Of a stretch of 12,663 nucleotides of DNA, positions 1 to 7,956 are shown piece by piece. The stretch lies in contig CAJYRH010000047.1 of the NCBI GenBank assembly GCA_913776795.1, positions 1 to 12,663 of the forward strand. The letters are read 5' to 3'. The notes under the pieces were generated by a model. It did not search any database. It had not been told where the DNA came from and saw only the letters and a program-made list of their open reading frames with translations. Origin of the DNA: an uncultured Pseudorhodoferax sp. Its GTDB lineage: Bacteria > Pseudomonadota > Gammaproteobacteria > Burkholderiales > Burkholderiaceae. Positions within the stretch are counted from its first letter, which is position 1, and every line of letters starts with the position of its first letter. The position numbers were made by a program, and so were the translations under genes.

Positions 1-22
1 CGTCCAGCGCCAGGAGATCGAG

Positions 23-1102
23 TTGCCTGCCGAGGCGCCGGACAGCTTCGCCAGCTTCCAGAGCCTCGTGCGGCCGATGTTCGACGTGGTGCGGCTGCAG
101 GCAGACGAGCCGTTCTTCGCACGCGCATCCATCACCGTCCTGCCCGACGTGCTGCTGGCGCGCGCGGTCAATGCCGGGGTACGGTTCGAACGCAACCACC
201 GCGCGATTGCACGGTCAGGCATCGACGACATTCTGGTGCTGGCATACCTCGGCGGCTCGTTCCGGTGCGAAATCGATGGCAGCCAACGCGTGGTGCAGGC
301 CGATGAGATCGCCTTCTTCGACCTGGGGCGGCCTTTCAGCATCCAGAGCGAGCGGGTGGACAACCTTTCGCTGCACATCACGCGTCGCCGCCTGGCGGGA
401 TTGCTCGCGTCGATGGCCGATGTCCATGGCTTCGTTCTGCGGCGAGGTGCCATACGCGAGATGCTGCTGACGCAGATGCGCACGTACCACGCCCTTGCGC
501 CCCAGATCACCGCCGCTGAATCGCCGTCCTTCAGCGATGCGATGGTCCAGCTGATCGCAGGGGCCCTGCAGCACGCCAAGCGCCCAGCCGCCGGGACCGC
601 CACGCATGCAGGGCCGGCCTCGCTGACCGACATGACGAATTTCATCGAAGCGCAGCTGGCACGCCCCGACCTTGGCCCGGACGATCTGATACGGGCCTTC
701 GGCCTGTCCCGGGCCACGTTGTACAGGCTCTTCGAGCCGCTGGGGGGCGTGGCCGCCTACATTCTGGACCGCAGGCTGCACCGGGCCCTGCAGTCCATGA
801 CCGCGCCCAATCCTGCCCATGCGCGTTTGAAGCAGCTGGCTCATGCCGTGGGCTTCGCTCACCCGACCTCGTTCAGCCGTGCGTTCAAGAAGCGCTTCGG
901 CATGGCACCCCACGAAGTGCGGGCCCTGCGGACGTATCCGGACGGCGTGCAATCCACCGCATGGCGCCAGGCCATGCACACCCGTTCGGCAAGCCTCGAA
1001 GCGGCGACGCCCCTGCAGGCCGCCGCCACATCGGCAGCACAGGCCGAACCAGCCACGCTGGCGGCCGTTGCCGCACCGGCGGCCGTCGCCGCCGACCACT
1101 GA
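23..1102 (+). CDS. AraC-family transcriptional regulator (5' end possibly outside window)
   Basis: DNA-binding transcription factor of the AraC/XylS family. The N-terminal part (about residues 20-185) resembles the AraC-binding-like sensor domain, with a cupin-type stretch around residues 65-120. The C-terminal part (about 205-302) is the paired helix-turn-helix domain: the first HTH contains FGLSRATLYRLFEPLGG (226-242), and the second contains AVGFAHPTSFSRAFKKRFGM (275-294), ending in the family-typical P-H-E-V-R. The start used is TTG at 23, preceded by AGGAG at 12-16 with a 6-base gap. The frame stays open to the window edge, so a start further upstream is possible. An Ala-rich tail of roughly 35-50 residues follows the HTH domain, which is unusual because AraC proteins normally end just after it. 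The ligand and targets cannot be read from the sequence; xth follows 90 bases downstream on the same strand but is not an obvious partner. Confidence 0.88.
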   Translation: MPAEAPDSFASFQSLVRPMFDVVRLQADEPFFARASITVLPDVLLARAVNAGVRFERNHRAIARSGIDDILVLAYLGGSFRCEIDGSQRVVQADEIAFFDLGRPFSIQSERVDNLSLHITRRRLAGLLASMADVHGFVLRRGAIREMLLTQMRTYHALAPQITAAESPSFSDAMVQLIAGALQHAKRPAAGTATHAGPASLTDMTNFIEAQLARPDLGPDDLIRAFGLSRATLYRLFEPLGGVAAYILDRRLHRALQSMTAPNPAHARLKQLAHAVGFAHPTSFSRAFKKRFGMAPHEVRALRTYPDGVQSTAWRQAMHTRSASLEAATPLQAAATSAAQAEPATLAAVAAPAAVAADH

Positions 1103-1192
1103 TCGGGTCGACGACTGGACACGGGGGCACACGCGGGAGAACGCCGCCCCCCGGCCCCTCTTTCCCACCATTCCCAACAGCTTTCGAACACC

Positions 1193-1966
1193 ATGCGCAT
1201 CGCCACCTGGAACGTCAACTCGCTGACTGCCCGACTGGGCCACGTACTGACCTGGCTGTCCACCAACCCGGTGGACGTGCTGTGCCTGCAGGAGCTGAAG
1301 ATGACGGACGACAAGTTCCCGCTGGACGCGCTGCGCGAGGCGGGCTACGAATCCGCCGTGTTCGGCCAGAAGACCTACAACGGCGTGGCCATGCTCTCGC
1401 GCACGCCGGTGCGCGAGGTCGTCAGGAACATCGTCGGCTTCGACGACGAACACGCGCGCGTGATCGCGGCTACCGTGGACGGCCCGACCGGCCCGATCCG
1501 CGTGGTCAACGGCTACTTCGTCAATGGCCAGGCGCTGGACTCGGACAAGTTCGTCTACAAGATGAACTGGCTCAATGGCCTGCAGGCCTACCTGCGCGCC
1601 GAGCTGGAGGCACACCCGCAACTGGTGCTTCTGGGCGATTTCAACATTGCCCCTGACGACCGCGACACCTACGACCCCGTGGGACTGGCCGGCACCATCC
1701 ACCACTCCGCGCAGGAACGCGCGCAATTCCAGGCGCTGCTGGACCTGGGCCTGACGGACAGCTTCCGCATGTTCGAGCAGCCGCCCAAGAGCTTCAGCTG
1801 GTGGGACTACCGGATGCTCGGCTACCAGAAGAACCGCGGGCTGCGCATCGACCACATCCTCGTGAGCGAGGCGGTCAAGCCGCAGGTCAAAGGCTGCACG
1901 ATCGACCGCGTGCCGCGCAAGTGGGAAAAGCCCAGCGACCACGCACCCGTGGTGCTGGAGATCTGA
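1193..1966 (+). CDS. xth: Exodeoxyribonuclease III (AP endonuclease, ExoIII family)
   Basis: Base-excision-repair nuclease that incises 5' to abasic sites and degrades duplex DNA 3'->5'; cytoplasmic and Mg-dependent. At 257 residues it has the normal length of a bacterial ExoIII and covers the whole endonuclease/exonuclease/phosphatase fold. Visible catalytic residues follow the family pattern: N7 in TWNVNS, E34 in CLQELKM, Y108 in NGYFVNG, D149 and N151 in LLGDFNIAPDDRD, D220 in GLRIDHIL, and D249-H250 in the C-terminal PSDHAPVV. The conserved aromatic loop FSWWDYR is at 201-207. The ATG at 1193 begins directly with the conserved MRIATWNVNS, so the start is firm although no clear Shine-Dalgarno sequence precedes it. 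It converges on ntrC, which is transcribed from the other strand. Confidence 0.97.
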   Translation: MRIATWNVNSLTARLGHVLTWLSTNPVDVLCLQELKMTDDKFPLDALREAGYESAVFGQKTYNGVAMLSRTPVREVVRNIVGFDDEHARVIAATVDGPTGPIRVVNGYFVNGQALDSDKFVYKMNWLNGLQAYLRAELEAHPQLVLLGDFNIAPDDRDTYDPVGLAGTIHHSAQERAQFQALLDLGLTDSFRMFEQPPKSFSWWDYRMLGYQKNRGLRIDHILVSEAVKPQVKGCTIDRVPRKWEKPSDHAPVVLEI

Positions 1967-1980
1967 CCCCTTGCGTCTTC

Positions 1981-2002
1981 GCGCCCCCCTTGCAAGGGGC
2001 GC
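1981..2002. terminator. GC-rich hairpin between convergent xth and ntrC (candidate bidirectional terminator)
   Basis: GCGCCCC at 1981-1987 pairs with GGGGCGC at 1996-2002 (7 bp, 8-base loop). An alternative register is the perfect palindrome CCCCTTGCAAGGGG at 1986-1999. It lies 15 bases past the xth stop and 140 bases past the ntrC stop. No T-tract follows on either strand, so intrinsic termination is uncertain. A second inverted repeat, CGCTG-C-CAGCG, sits at 2020-2030, and AAGGGGCGC occurs twice (1994-2002 and 2014-2022). Confidence 0.35.
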
Positions 2003-2141
2003 GGCCTACTTTGAAGGGGCGCTGCCAGCGTCAGGGCAGGGCCGGCTTCGCAGGGGCCATCGGCCTGGCGCGCTAGGCGGCCATCGCCGGCGCGCCATGC
2101 GGGCCGCCACCGGGACTGCCGTCGGCACGCGGCGAGATGGC

Positions 2142-3680
<1,539 letters not shown>

Positions 3681-3723
3681 CGTCACCTCGGGTCGGCCCG
3701 CCTCGGAAGCCGAGAGCGGTTGC

Positions 3724-4842
3724 TCAGGGCAGCGGGATCAATAGCTTGAAATCGGTTCGGCCAGGGACGCTCTCGCATTCGATCAGTCCGTGGTGCTGTT
3801 GCACGAAGGTCTGCGCAAGCGTGAGCCCCAGTCCCGATCCCCCATCACGCCCCGACACCAGCGGGTAGAAGATGCGGCTCTTGATCGACTCCGGGACCCC
3901 TGGTCCGTTGTCGATGACATGCAATTCCAGTGCCAGTCGATAGCGCTGCTTACCAAAGGTAACCTGCCGGGCCACGCGCGTGCGCAGGATGATCTCTGCG
4001 TCTCCCGCGGCCACGCGTTCGGCCAAGGCCTGCGCCGCGTTGTGCGTGATGTTGAGCAGGGCCTGGATCAGCTGCTCGCGGTCGCCGCGGAACTCGGGGA
4101 TGGAAGTGTCGTAGTCGCGCACGACCTTCAGGCCGCGCGGGAACTCGGCCACGATCAGCGAGCGCACGCGCTCGCAGACCTCGTGGATGTTCACGTCGCC
4201 CACCACGTGCGGGCGCCGGTGCGGCGCCAGCAGGCGGTCTACCAGCGCCTGCAGCCGGTCGGCCTCGTGGATGATGACCTGCGTGTACTCGATCAGGTCG
4301 CGCGAGTCGATCTCCATTTCCAGCAGCTGCGCCGCACCGCGGATGCCGCCGAGCGGGTTCTTGATTTCGTGCGCAAGGTTGCGGATCAACTCCTTGTTGG
4401 CCTGCGCCTGGTCGATCAGGCGCTCCTCGCGGTCCTGGCGCGCCTGCTGCTCCAGCGGCAGCAGCTCGATGATGATCTCTCCGGGCTCCTCGGCCGGCGC
4501 CACGATCACGTGCACGGGCAGCGGGTCGTAGGTGGCGCGTTTGAGGAAGGCGTCGTAGCGCAGCGCCGCGAACTCATTGCTCTGCGCGCCGTCGAGCGCG
4601 TTCTGCACGAGGTGCGGCTCGGTGAAGAAGTCGGCGAAGGACGAGCCCTCGATCGTTCGGCGCGAGAAGCCCAGCGCGTCCTCGAGCGCGGCGTTGGCGA
4701 ACAGCACGGTGCCGTCGGCACGCAGCACCGTCACCAACGTGGCCAACAGGTCGAAGGTGTGGAAGCGCGAACTCGTCGCAGGCGAGACGGGCCGCACGGG
4801 CCGGGCCTTGCCGGTGGGGCTGCTGGGCGTGGTGGGGCTCAT
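3724..4842 (-). CDS. ntrB: Nitrogen regulation sensor histidine kinase NtrB (NR(II))
   Basis: Cytosolic two-component kinase/phosphatase that sets NtrC phosphorylation in response to PII (GlnB) and hence nitrogen status. It has no membrane segments, as expected for NtrB. A PAS-like domain occupies about 27-125. The H-box is RNLAHEIKNPLGGIRGAAQL with phospho-acceptor H158; the N-box contains NITHNAAQAL (264-273), the G1 box is DNGPG (311-315) and the G2 box is GSGLGL (335-340), followed by the short C-terminal NtrB-type ending. Its 372 residues are close to family length. The ATG at 4842 overlaps the stop of the upstream DUF4124 gene as ATGA (4839-4842). No good Shine-Dalgarno sequence precedes it, so translation probably depends on re-initiation from that gene. 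ntrC follows 43 bases downstream. Confidence 0.96.
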   Translation of the reverse strand: MSPTTPSSPTGKARPVRPVSPATSSRFHTFDLLATLVTVLRADGTVLFANAALEDALGFSRRTIEGSSFADFFTEPHLVQNALDGAQSNEFAALRYDAFLKRATYDPLPVHVIVAPAEEPGEIIIELLPLEQQARQDREERLIDQAQANKELIRNLAHEIKNPLGGIRGAAQLLEMEIDSRDLIEYTQVIIHEADRLQALVDRLLAPHRRPHVVGDVNIHEVCERVRSLIVAEFPRGLKVVRDYDTSIPEFRGDREQLIQALLNITHNAAQALAERVAAGDAEIILRTRVARQVTFGKQRYRLALELHVIDNGPGVPESIKSRIFYPLVSGRDGGSGLGLTLAQTFVQQHHGLIECESVPGRTDFKLLIPLP

Positions 4843-5330
4843 GGGGCGGCCGGGAGGCGCGCGATCTCGCGCTTGATGCCGGCGATGTCACTGTCGTTGC
4901 GGGCAATGGCGGCCTTCATCTCGGCCACGCGGTCCAGGTAGCGCTGGTGGTTTCGCCCCTCGATGCCCATCTTCTCGGGCTCGCCATTGTTGTAGTCCTT
5001 GAGCAGTTCGGCCTGGCGTGTCTCGGCCTTGCGCAGTTCGGCTTCGAGGATGCGGCGCGCCTCGGCGTCGCGCGTGCGCTGCGCGGCATCGTCGCTGCGC
5101 GGCGCGGCAGTGGCCGGTGCGCGCACCGGGCCAGGCGCCGCACCCGGGCGCGGCTTGGGCCCTTCGATGACCGTCACGTTGCCGCCTTCGACCAGCTTGC
5201 AGCCGCGCTGCTGCGCCTCGCGCGCATCGCGGATGCTGTTGGTGTATTCGTTGCCGCAGCGGTAGACCTGCGCCCAGGCCGTGGGCACGAGCATGGCGGA
5301 ACTCAGGACAAGAACGATGGCAGTCTTCAT
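4839..5330 (-). CDS. Small exported DUF4124-type protein with C-terminal coiled coil
   Basis: Function unknown. The 163-residue product starts with a Sec-type signal peptide (residues 1-20, ending PTAWA before QVYRCG), so it should be periplasmic or attached to the envelope. The mature N-terminus carries a DUF4124-like patch: YRCGNEYTN, then C44 in QQRGCKL and EGGNVTVIEG, with only two cysteines (C25, C44) that could form a disulfide. A Pro/Ala-rich linker follows (about 57-80), then a highly charged, predicted helical or coiled-coil segment (about 82-158). The ATG at 5330 is chosen because it begins the signal peptide; the frame extends further upstream without any recognisable sequence. The stop overlaps the ntrB start by ATGA, placing an exported protein inside the glnA-ntrBC locus. 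The family assignment comes from pattern resemblance. A weak -10-like TACCAT lies on the same strand at 5371-5376. Confidence 0.82.
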   Translation of the reverse strand: MKTAIVLVLSSAMLVPTAWAQVYRCGNEYTNSIRDAREAQQRGCKLVEGGNVTVIEGPKPRPGAAPGPVRAPATAAPRSDDAAQRTRDAEARRILEAELRKAETRQAELLKDYNNGEPEKMGIEGRNHQRYLDRVAEMKAAIARNDSDIAGIKREIARLPAAP

Positions 5331-5413
5331 GCGTCGGAAGGAAGAGGTCCGGGTCGGAGGGTCGCAGCGCATGGTAGCGCGCGGTTCTGAAGACCCCGGC
5401 CGCACGCCCCATG

Positions 5414-5437
5414 AAAAAAGGACGGCCGAAGCCGTCC
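5414..5437 (-). terminator. Intrinsic terminator downstream of glnA
   Basis: Read on the minus strand, GGACGGC-TTCG-GCCGTCC forms a perfect 7-bp stem closed by a UUCG tetraloop, followed at once by six T residues (5414-5419 as A on the plus strand). It is a textbook Rho-independent terminator 51 bases past the glnA stop. It should separate abundant glnA mRNA from lower-level expression of the DUF4124-ntrB-ntrC genes, leaving these to read-through or to an internal promoter. Confidence 0.93.
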
Positions 5438-5451
5438 CTTGGTGTGACCCC

Positions 5452-5481
5452 GCCGGCCGCCACAAGTTGCGGCGGACCGGC
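5452..5481 (-). repeat. Inverted repeat immediately after the glnA stop codon
   Basis: GCCGGCCGCC (5452-5461) pairs with GGCGGACCGGC (5471-5481) apart from one bulged base, giving a 10-bp stem with a 9-base loop. It begins 7 bases after the glnA stop and lies just before the intrinsic terminator, so the glnA mRNA 3' end carries two hairpins in tandem. It may protect the 3' end or add to termination; it has no T-tract of its own. Confidence 0.5.
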
Positions 5482-5488
5482 ATGCGCC

Positions 5489-6904
5489 TTACAGCGAGTA
5501 GTACATGTCGAATTCGACCGGGTGCGGCGCCATGCGGAAGCGCGTCACCTCGCCCATCTTGAGCTCGATGTAGGCGTCCAGCATGGAGTCCGTGAACACG
5601 CCGCCCTTGGTCAGGAAGCTGCGGTCCTTGTCCAGGTACTCCAGGGCCTGGTCCAGGCTGTGGCAGACGGTGGGGACCAGCTTGTCCTCTTCCGGCGGCA
5701 GGTGGTACAGGTCCTTGGTGGCGGCTTCGCCCGGGTGGATCTTGTTCTCCACGCCGTCCAGGCCGGCCATCATCAGGGCCGAGAAGGCCAGATACGGGTT
5801 GGCGGACGGATCGGGGAAACGCGCCTCGATGCGGCGGCCCTTGGGGTTTGCCACGTAGGGGATGCGGATCGAGGCCGAGCGGTTGCGGGCCGAGTCGGCC
5901 AGCTTGACCGGGGCTTCGAAGCCGGGGACCAGGCGCTTGTAGCTGTTGGTGCCGGGGTTGGTGATGGCGTTCAGCGCGCGGGCGTGCTTGATGATGCCGC
6001 CGATGTAGAACAGCGCGAAGTCCGACAGGCCGGCATAGCCGTCGCCGGCGAACAGGTTCTTGCCGTCCTTCCAGATGGACTGGTGCACGTGCATGCCCGA
6101 GCCGTTGTCGCCGGCGTAGGGCTTGGGCATGAAGGTGGCCGTCTTGCCGTAGGTGTTGGCCACGTTCCAGACCACGTACTTCAGCACCTGCGTCCAGTCG
6201 GCGCGCTCGACCAGCGTGGAGAACTTGGTGCCGATCTCGTTCTGACCGGCGCCCGCCACTTCGTGGTGGAACACTTCGACCGGGATGCCCAGGGATTCGA
6301 GGATCAGCGACATCTCGGCGCGCATGTCCTGCGTGCTGTCGACCGGGGGCACCGGAAAGTAGCCGCCCTTGACTGTGGGACGGTGGCCGCGGTTGCCGCC
6401 TTCCAGCTTGGCGCCGCTGTTCCAGGGGGCTTCGTACTCCTCGATCTCGCTGAACACGCGGCCGGGCTCGTTGCTCCAGCGCACGCCGTCGAAGATGAAG
6501 AATTCGGGTTCCGGTCCGAAAAAGGCGGTATCGCCCAGGCCGGAGGCCTTCAGGTAGGCCTCAGCGCGCTTGGCAATGGAACGCGGGTCGCGGTCGTAGG
6601 CCTTGCCGTCGCCCGGCTCGATCACATCGCACTGCAGGAACAGCGTGGTCTCTTCGAAAAATGGGTCGATGTTGGCGGTGTTCGGGTCGGGCATGAGCTG
6701 CATGTCCGAGGCTTCGATGCCCTTCCAACCTGCCACCGAAGAGCCGTCGAACGCGTGGCCGGAGGTGAACTTGTCTTCGTCGAAGTGGGACACCGGCACG
6801 GTCACGTGCTGTTCCTTGCCACGGGTGTCGGTGAAGCGGAAGTCGACGAACTTGACTTCGTTCTCCTTCACCATTTTCATCACGTCTGCGACGGTCTTGG
6901 CCAT
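5489..6904 (-). CDS. glnA: Glutamine synthetase type I (GS-I beta)
   Basis: ATP-dependent ligation of ammonia to glutamate, the main ammonium-assimilation step; a cytoplasmic dodecamer. The 471-residue product has the standard GS-I length. Signatures: the N-terminal FDGSSVAGW (52-60), metal and glutamate site FFGPEPEFF (128-136), the ATP/metal loop with [10 protein letters not shown] (267-276), the Asp-latch region [13 protein letters not shown] (213-225), R-rich [11 protein letters not shown] (340-350), [11 protein letters not shown] (361-371), and the adenylylation site Y400 in [11 protein letters not shown]400 marks the GS-I beta subtype regulated by GlnE. The start at 6904 is fixed by the MAKTVADV N-terminus and by AGGAG ending 7 bases upstream. 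The frame is open further upstream, but that part is leader DNA. Expression is probably driven by a sigma-54/NtrC promoter upstream and stopped by the terminator at 5414-5437. Confidence 0.98.
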   Translation of the reverse strand: MAKTVADVMKMVKENEVKFVDFRFTDTRGKEQHVTVPVSHFDEDKFTSGHAFDGSSVAGWKGIEASDMQLMPDPNTANIDPFFEETTLFLQCDVIEPGDGKAYDRDPRSIAKRAEAYLKASGLGDTAFFGPEPEFFIFDGVRWSNEPGRVFSEIEEYEAPWNSGAKLEGGNRGHRPTVKGGYFPVPPVDSTQDMRAEMSLILESLGIPVEVFHHEVAGAGQNEIGTKFSTLVERADWTQVLKYVVWNVANTYGKTATFMPKPYAGDNGSGMHVHQSIWKDGKNLFAGDGYAGLSDFALFYIGGIIKHARALNAITNPGTNSYKRLVPGFEAPVKLADSARNRSASIRIPYVANPKGRRIEARFPDPSANPYLAFSALMMAGLDGVENKIHPGEAATKDLYHLPPEEDKLVPTVCHSLDQALEYLDKDRSFLTKGGVFTDSMLDAYIELKMGEVTRFRMAPHPVEFDMYYSL

Positions 6905-6911
6905 CAAAAAG

Positions 6912-6916
6912 CTCCT
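6912..6916 (-). promoter_or_regulatory. Ribosome binding site of glnA
   Basis: AGGAG on the minus strand, 7 bases ahead of the ATG at 6904. It fixes that ATG as the start against open frame further upstream. It is one of the clearest Shine-Dalgarno sequences in the window, fitting a highly expressed gene. Confidence 0.88.
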
Positions 6917-6956
6917 GGGGGTTGGTTGGGGTCTACAGATAAGACGGTGAGGCGGA

Positions 6957-6972
6957 TGCAGTTTCCATGCCA
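6957..6972 (-). promoter_or_regulatory. Sigma-54 (RpoN) -24/-12 promoter of glnA
   Basis: The minus strand reads TGGCAT-GGAAA-CTGCA, against the consensus TGGCAC-N5-TTGCA. The invariant GG (6971/6970) and GC (6959/6958) have the obligatory spacing. Transcription would begin near 6946, leaving a leader of about 42 bases before the glnA ATG. An NtrC dyad lies at the expected upstream distance, which strengthens the call. Confidence 0.8.
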
Positions 6973-7000
6973 AATGGGTGCGCACCAAAACTGGCCGAGA

Positions 7001-7018
7001 CGCGCAAACCAGTGCGCG
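7001..7018. repeat. Perfect 6-bp inverted repeat in the glnA control region
   Basis: CGCGCA (7001-7006) and TGCGCG (7013-7018) flank a 6-base centre. It lies about 55-72 bp upstream of the predicted glnA start, between the NtrC site and the -24 element. It could be a protein-binding dyad or a hairpin at the end of the CinA-like transcript. It does not fit the NtrC consensus spacing. Confidence 0.4.
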
Positions 7019-7076
7019 AAAACCCGCCCGCGGCGGGGCCGCATCCTACAGTGCACGCGCACGAATGCCCATGCAA

Positions 7077-7093
7077 TGCACTTTTTTGGTGCA
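7077..7093. promoter_or_regulatory. NtrC-binding enhancer site upstream of glnA
   Basis: TGCACTTTTTTGGTGCA matches the 17-bp NtrC operator TGCACCA-N3-TGGTGCA, with TGCAC and TGGTGCA both perfect. It lies about 131-147 bp upstream of the predicted sigma-54 start (near 6946), comparable to the upstream enhancer of enterobacterial glnAp2. No equally good second site was found; GCATCCTACAGTGCA (7041-7055) is a weak candidate with one base missing from the spacer. The site lies 30 bases beyond the stop of the CinA-like gene. Confidence 0.85.
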
Positions 7094-7122
7094 ATCTCAT
7101 GCGATCCCCAAAATGATGCCGA

Positions 7123-7956
7123 TCAACGCACCAATTCGGGGCCAAGCGCCAAGGCCTGCGCATGGAGATCCTGCAGCAGCTCGGCATAGGCCGGCGCGGC
7201 AGCCTCCGGCCGGCCTTTCACGCCGAGCTCGATGTGGCGGCCATGCTCCGGATGGTCGACGCTGGGCAGGCTGAACACCTTGACGCCGGCGTGGCTGCGC
7301 TCGATGCGTTCCATGAGGGGAACCAGGGCGGATTCCATGGCGCCATACACGATGACCGAGCGCTCGGTCCAGGCCGCCCGCTGGTGCAACGACGCGTAGT
7401 GCGTGTCCAGTACCCATTCGATCATCGGCCAGGCCATGACCGGAAAGCCGGGCACGAAATGCACATGGCCCAGGCTGAAGCCCGCGATCTTGTTGTACGG
7501 GTTGGGGATGATGGCCGCGCCTTCAGGGAACACGCCCATGTTCAGCCGGTGCTGGTTGTCGGGGCGGTCCGGTTCGAAGGGCAGGCCCTGCTCGCGCGCC
7601 ACGTCCTGCATGCGCTCGCGGATGAGCACCGCGGCCTCGGGGTGCAGCACCAGCGGGCGGCCCAGGGCCGCGCCCGCGCACTGGCGGGTGTGGTCGTCCG
7701 GCGTGGCGCCAATGCCGCCGCAAGAGAACACCAGGTCACCCGAATCGAACGCCCGCGCCAGAGTGGCCGTGATGCGCTCGGGCGCGTCGCCCACGTAGTC
7801 GGCCCAGGCCAGTTGCATGCCGCGCGCAGACAACAGTTCGATGACCTTGGACATGTGCTTATCGGCGCGCTTGCCCGAAAGGATTTCGTCGCCAACGATG
7901 ACCAGGCCGACCGCCGTCGGCACGGCGTCAGGGAGGGGGGAGTGGAGTGGGGGCAT
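7123..7956 (-). CDS. Competence/damage-inducible protein A-like (CinA N-terminal / MoaB-Mog domain)
   Basis: A stand-alone molybdopterin-binding-like (MoCF/MoaB-Mog) domain, as found at the N-terminus of CinA. Motifs seen are VIVGDEILSGKRAD (19-32), VGDAPERI (55-62) and the glycine-rich SCGGIGATPDD (78-88), which corresponds to the family's GG-x-GPT-x-DD; then NPYNKIAGF (152-160) and FVPGFPVMAW (167-176). At 277 residues it ends before the nicotinamide-mononucleotide deamidase (PncC) domain of full-length CinA. In CinA this domain is tied to ADP-ribose/NAD-related nucleotide hydrolysis; whether that holds here is inference. The ATG at 7956 gives a normal N-terminus and overlaps the end of the EI24 gene by 29 bases, implying a shared transcript. 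The ribosome site is weak. Confidence 0.88.
   Translation of the reverse strand: MPPLHSPLPDAVPTAVGLVIVGDEILSGKRADKHMSKVIELLSARGMQLAWADYVGDAPERITATLARAFDSGDLVFSCGGIGATPDDHTRQCAGAALGRPLVLHPEAAVLIRERMQDVAREQGLPFEPDRPDNQHRLNMGVFPEGAAIIPNPYNKIAGFSLGHVHFVPGFPVMAWPMIEWVLDTHYASLHQRAAWTERSVIVYGAMESALVPLMERIERSHAGVKVFSLPSVDHPEHGRHIELGVKGRPEAAAPAYAELLQDLHAQALALGPELVR

Noticed and set aside
215..1942. Long minus-strand open frame (575 codons) across the AraC and xth genes
   Set aside because: Antisense to two well-recognised genes; low-complexity composition with no family motifs, as is common opposite high-GC coding DNA.
3790..4941. Plus-strand open frame of 383 codons opposite ntrB
   Set aside because: A shadow of ntrB, rich in Arg, His, Val and Gln, with no independent evidence of coding.
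7003..7018. GCGCAC-TGGT-TTGC on the minus strand as the sigma-54 promoter
   Set aside because: The spacer is one base short and the GG of the -24 element is missing; the element at 6957-6972 has correct spacing and invariant bases.
7017..7042. Possible terminator of the CinA-like gene: GCGGC-CCC-GCCGC then GGGCGGGTTTT on the minus strand
   Set aside because: A stem of only 5 bp with a 3-base loop and a weak T-run separated from the stem by seven bases; too poor to call.
5411..7189. Plus-strand open frame of 592 codons opposite glnA
   Set aside because: Antisense to glnA and its leader; it would run through the intrinsic terminator and the glnA promoter, and shows no recognisable motif.
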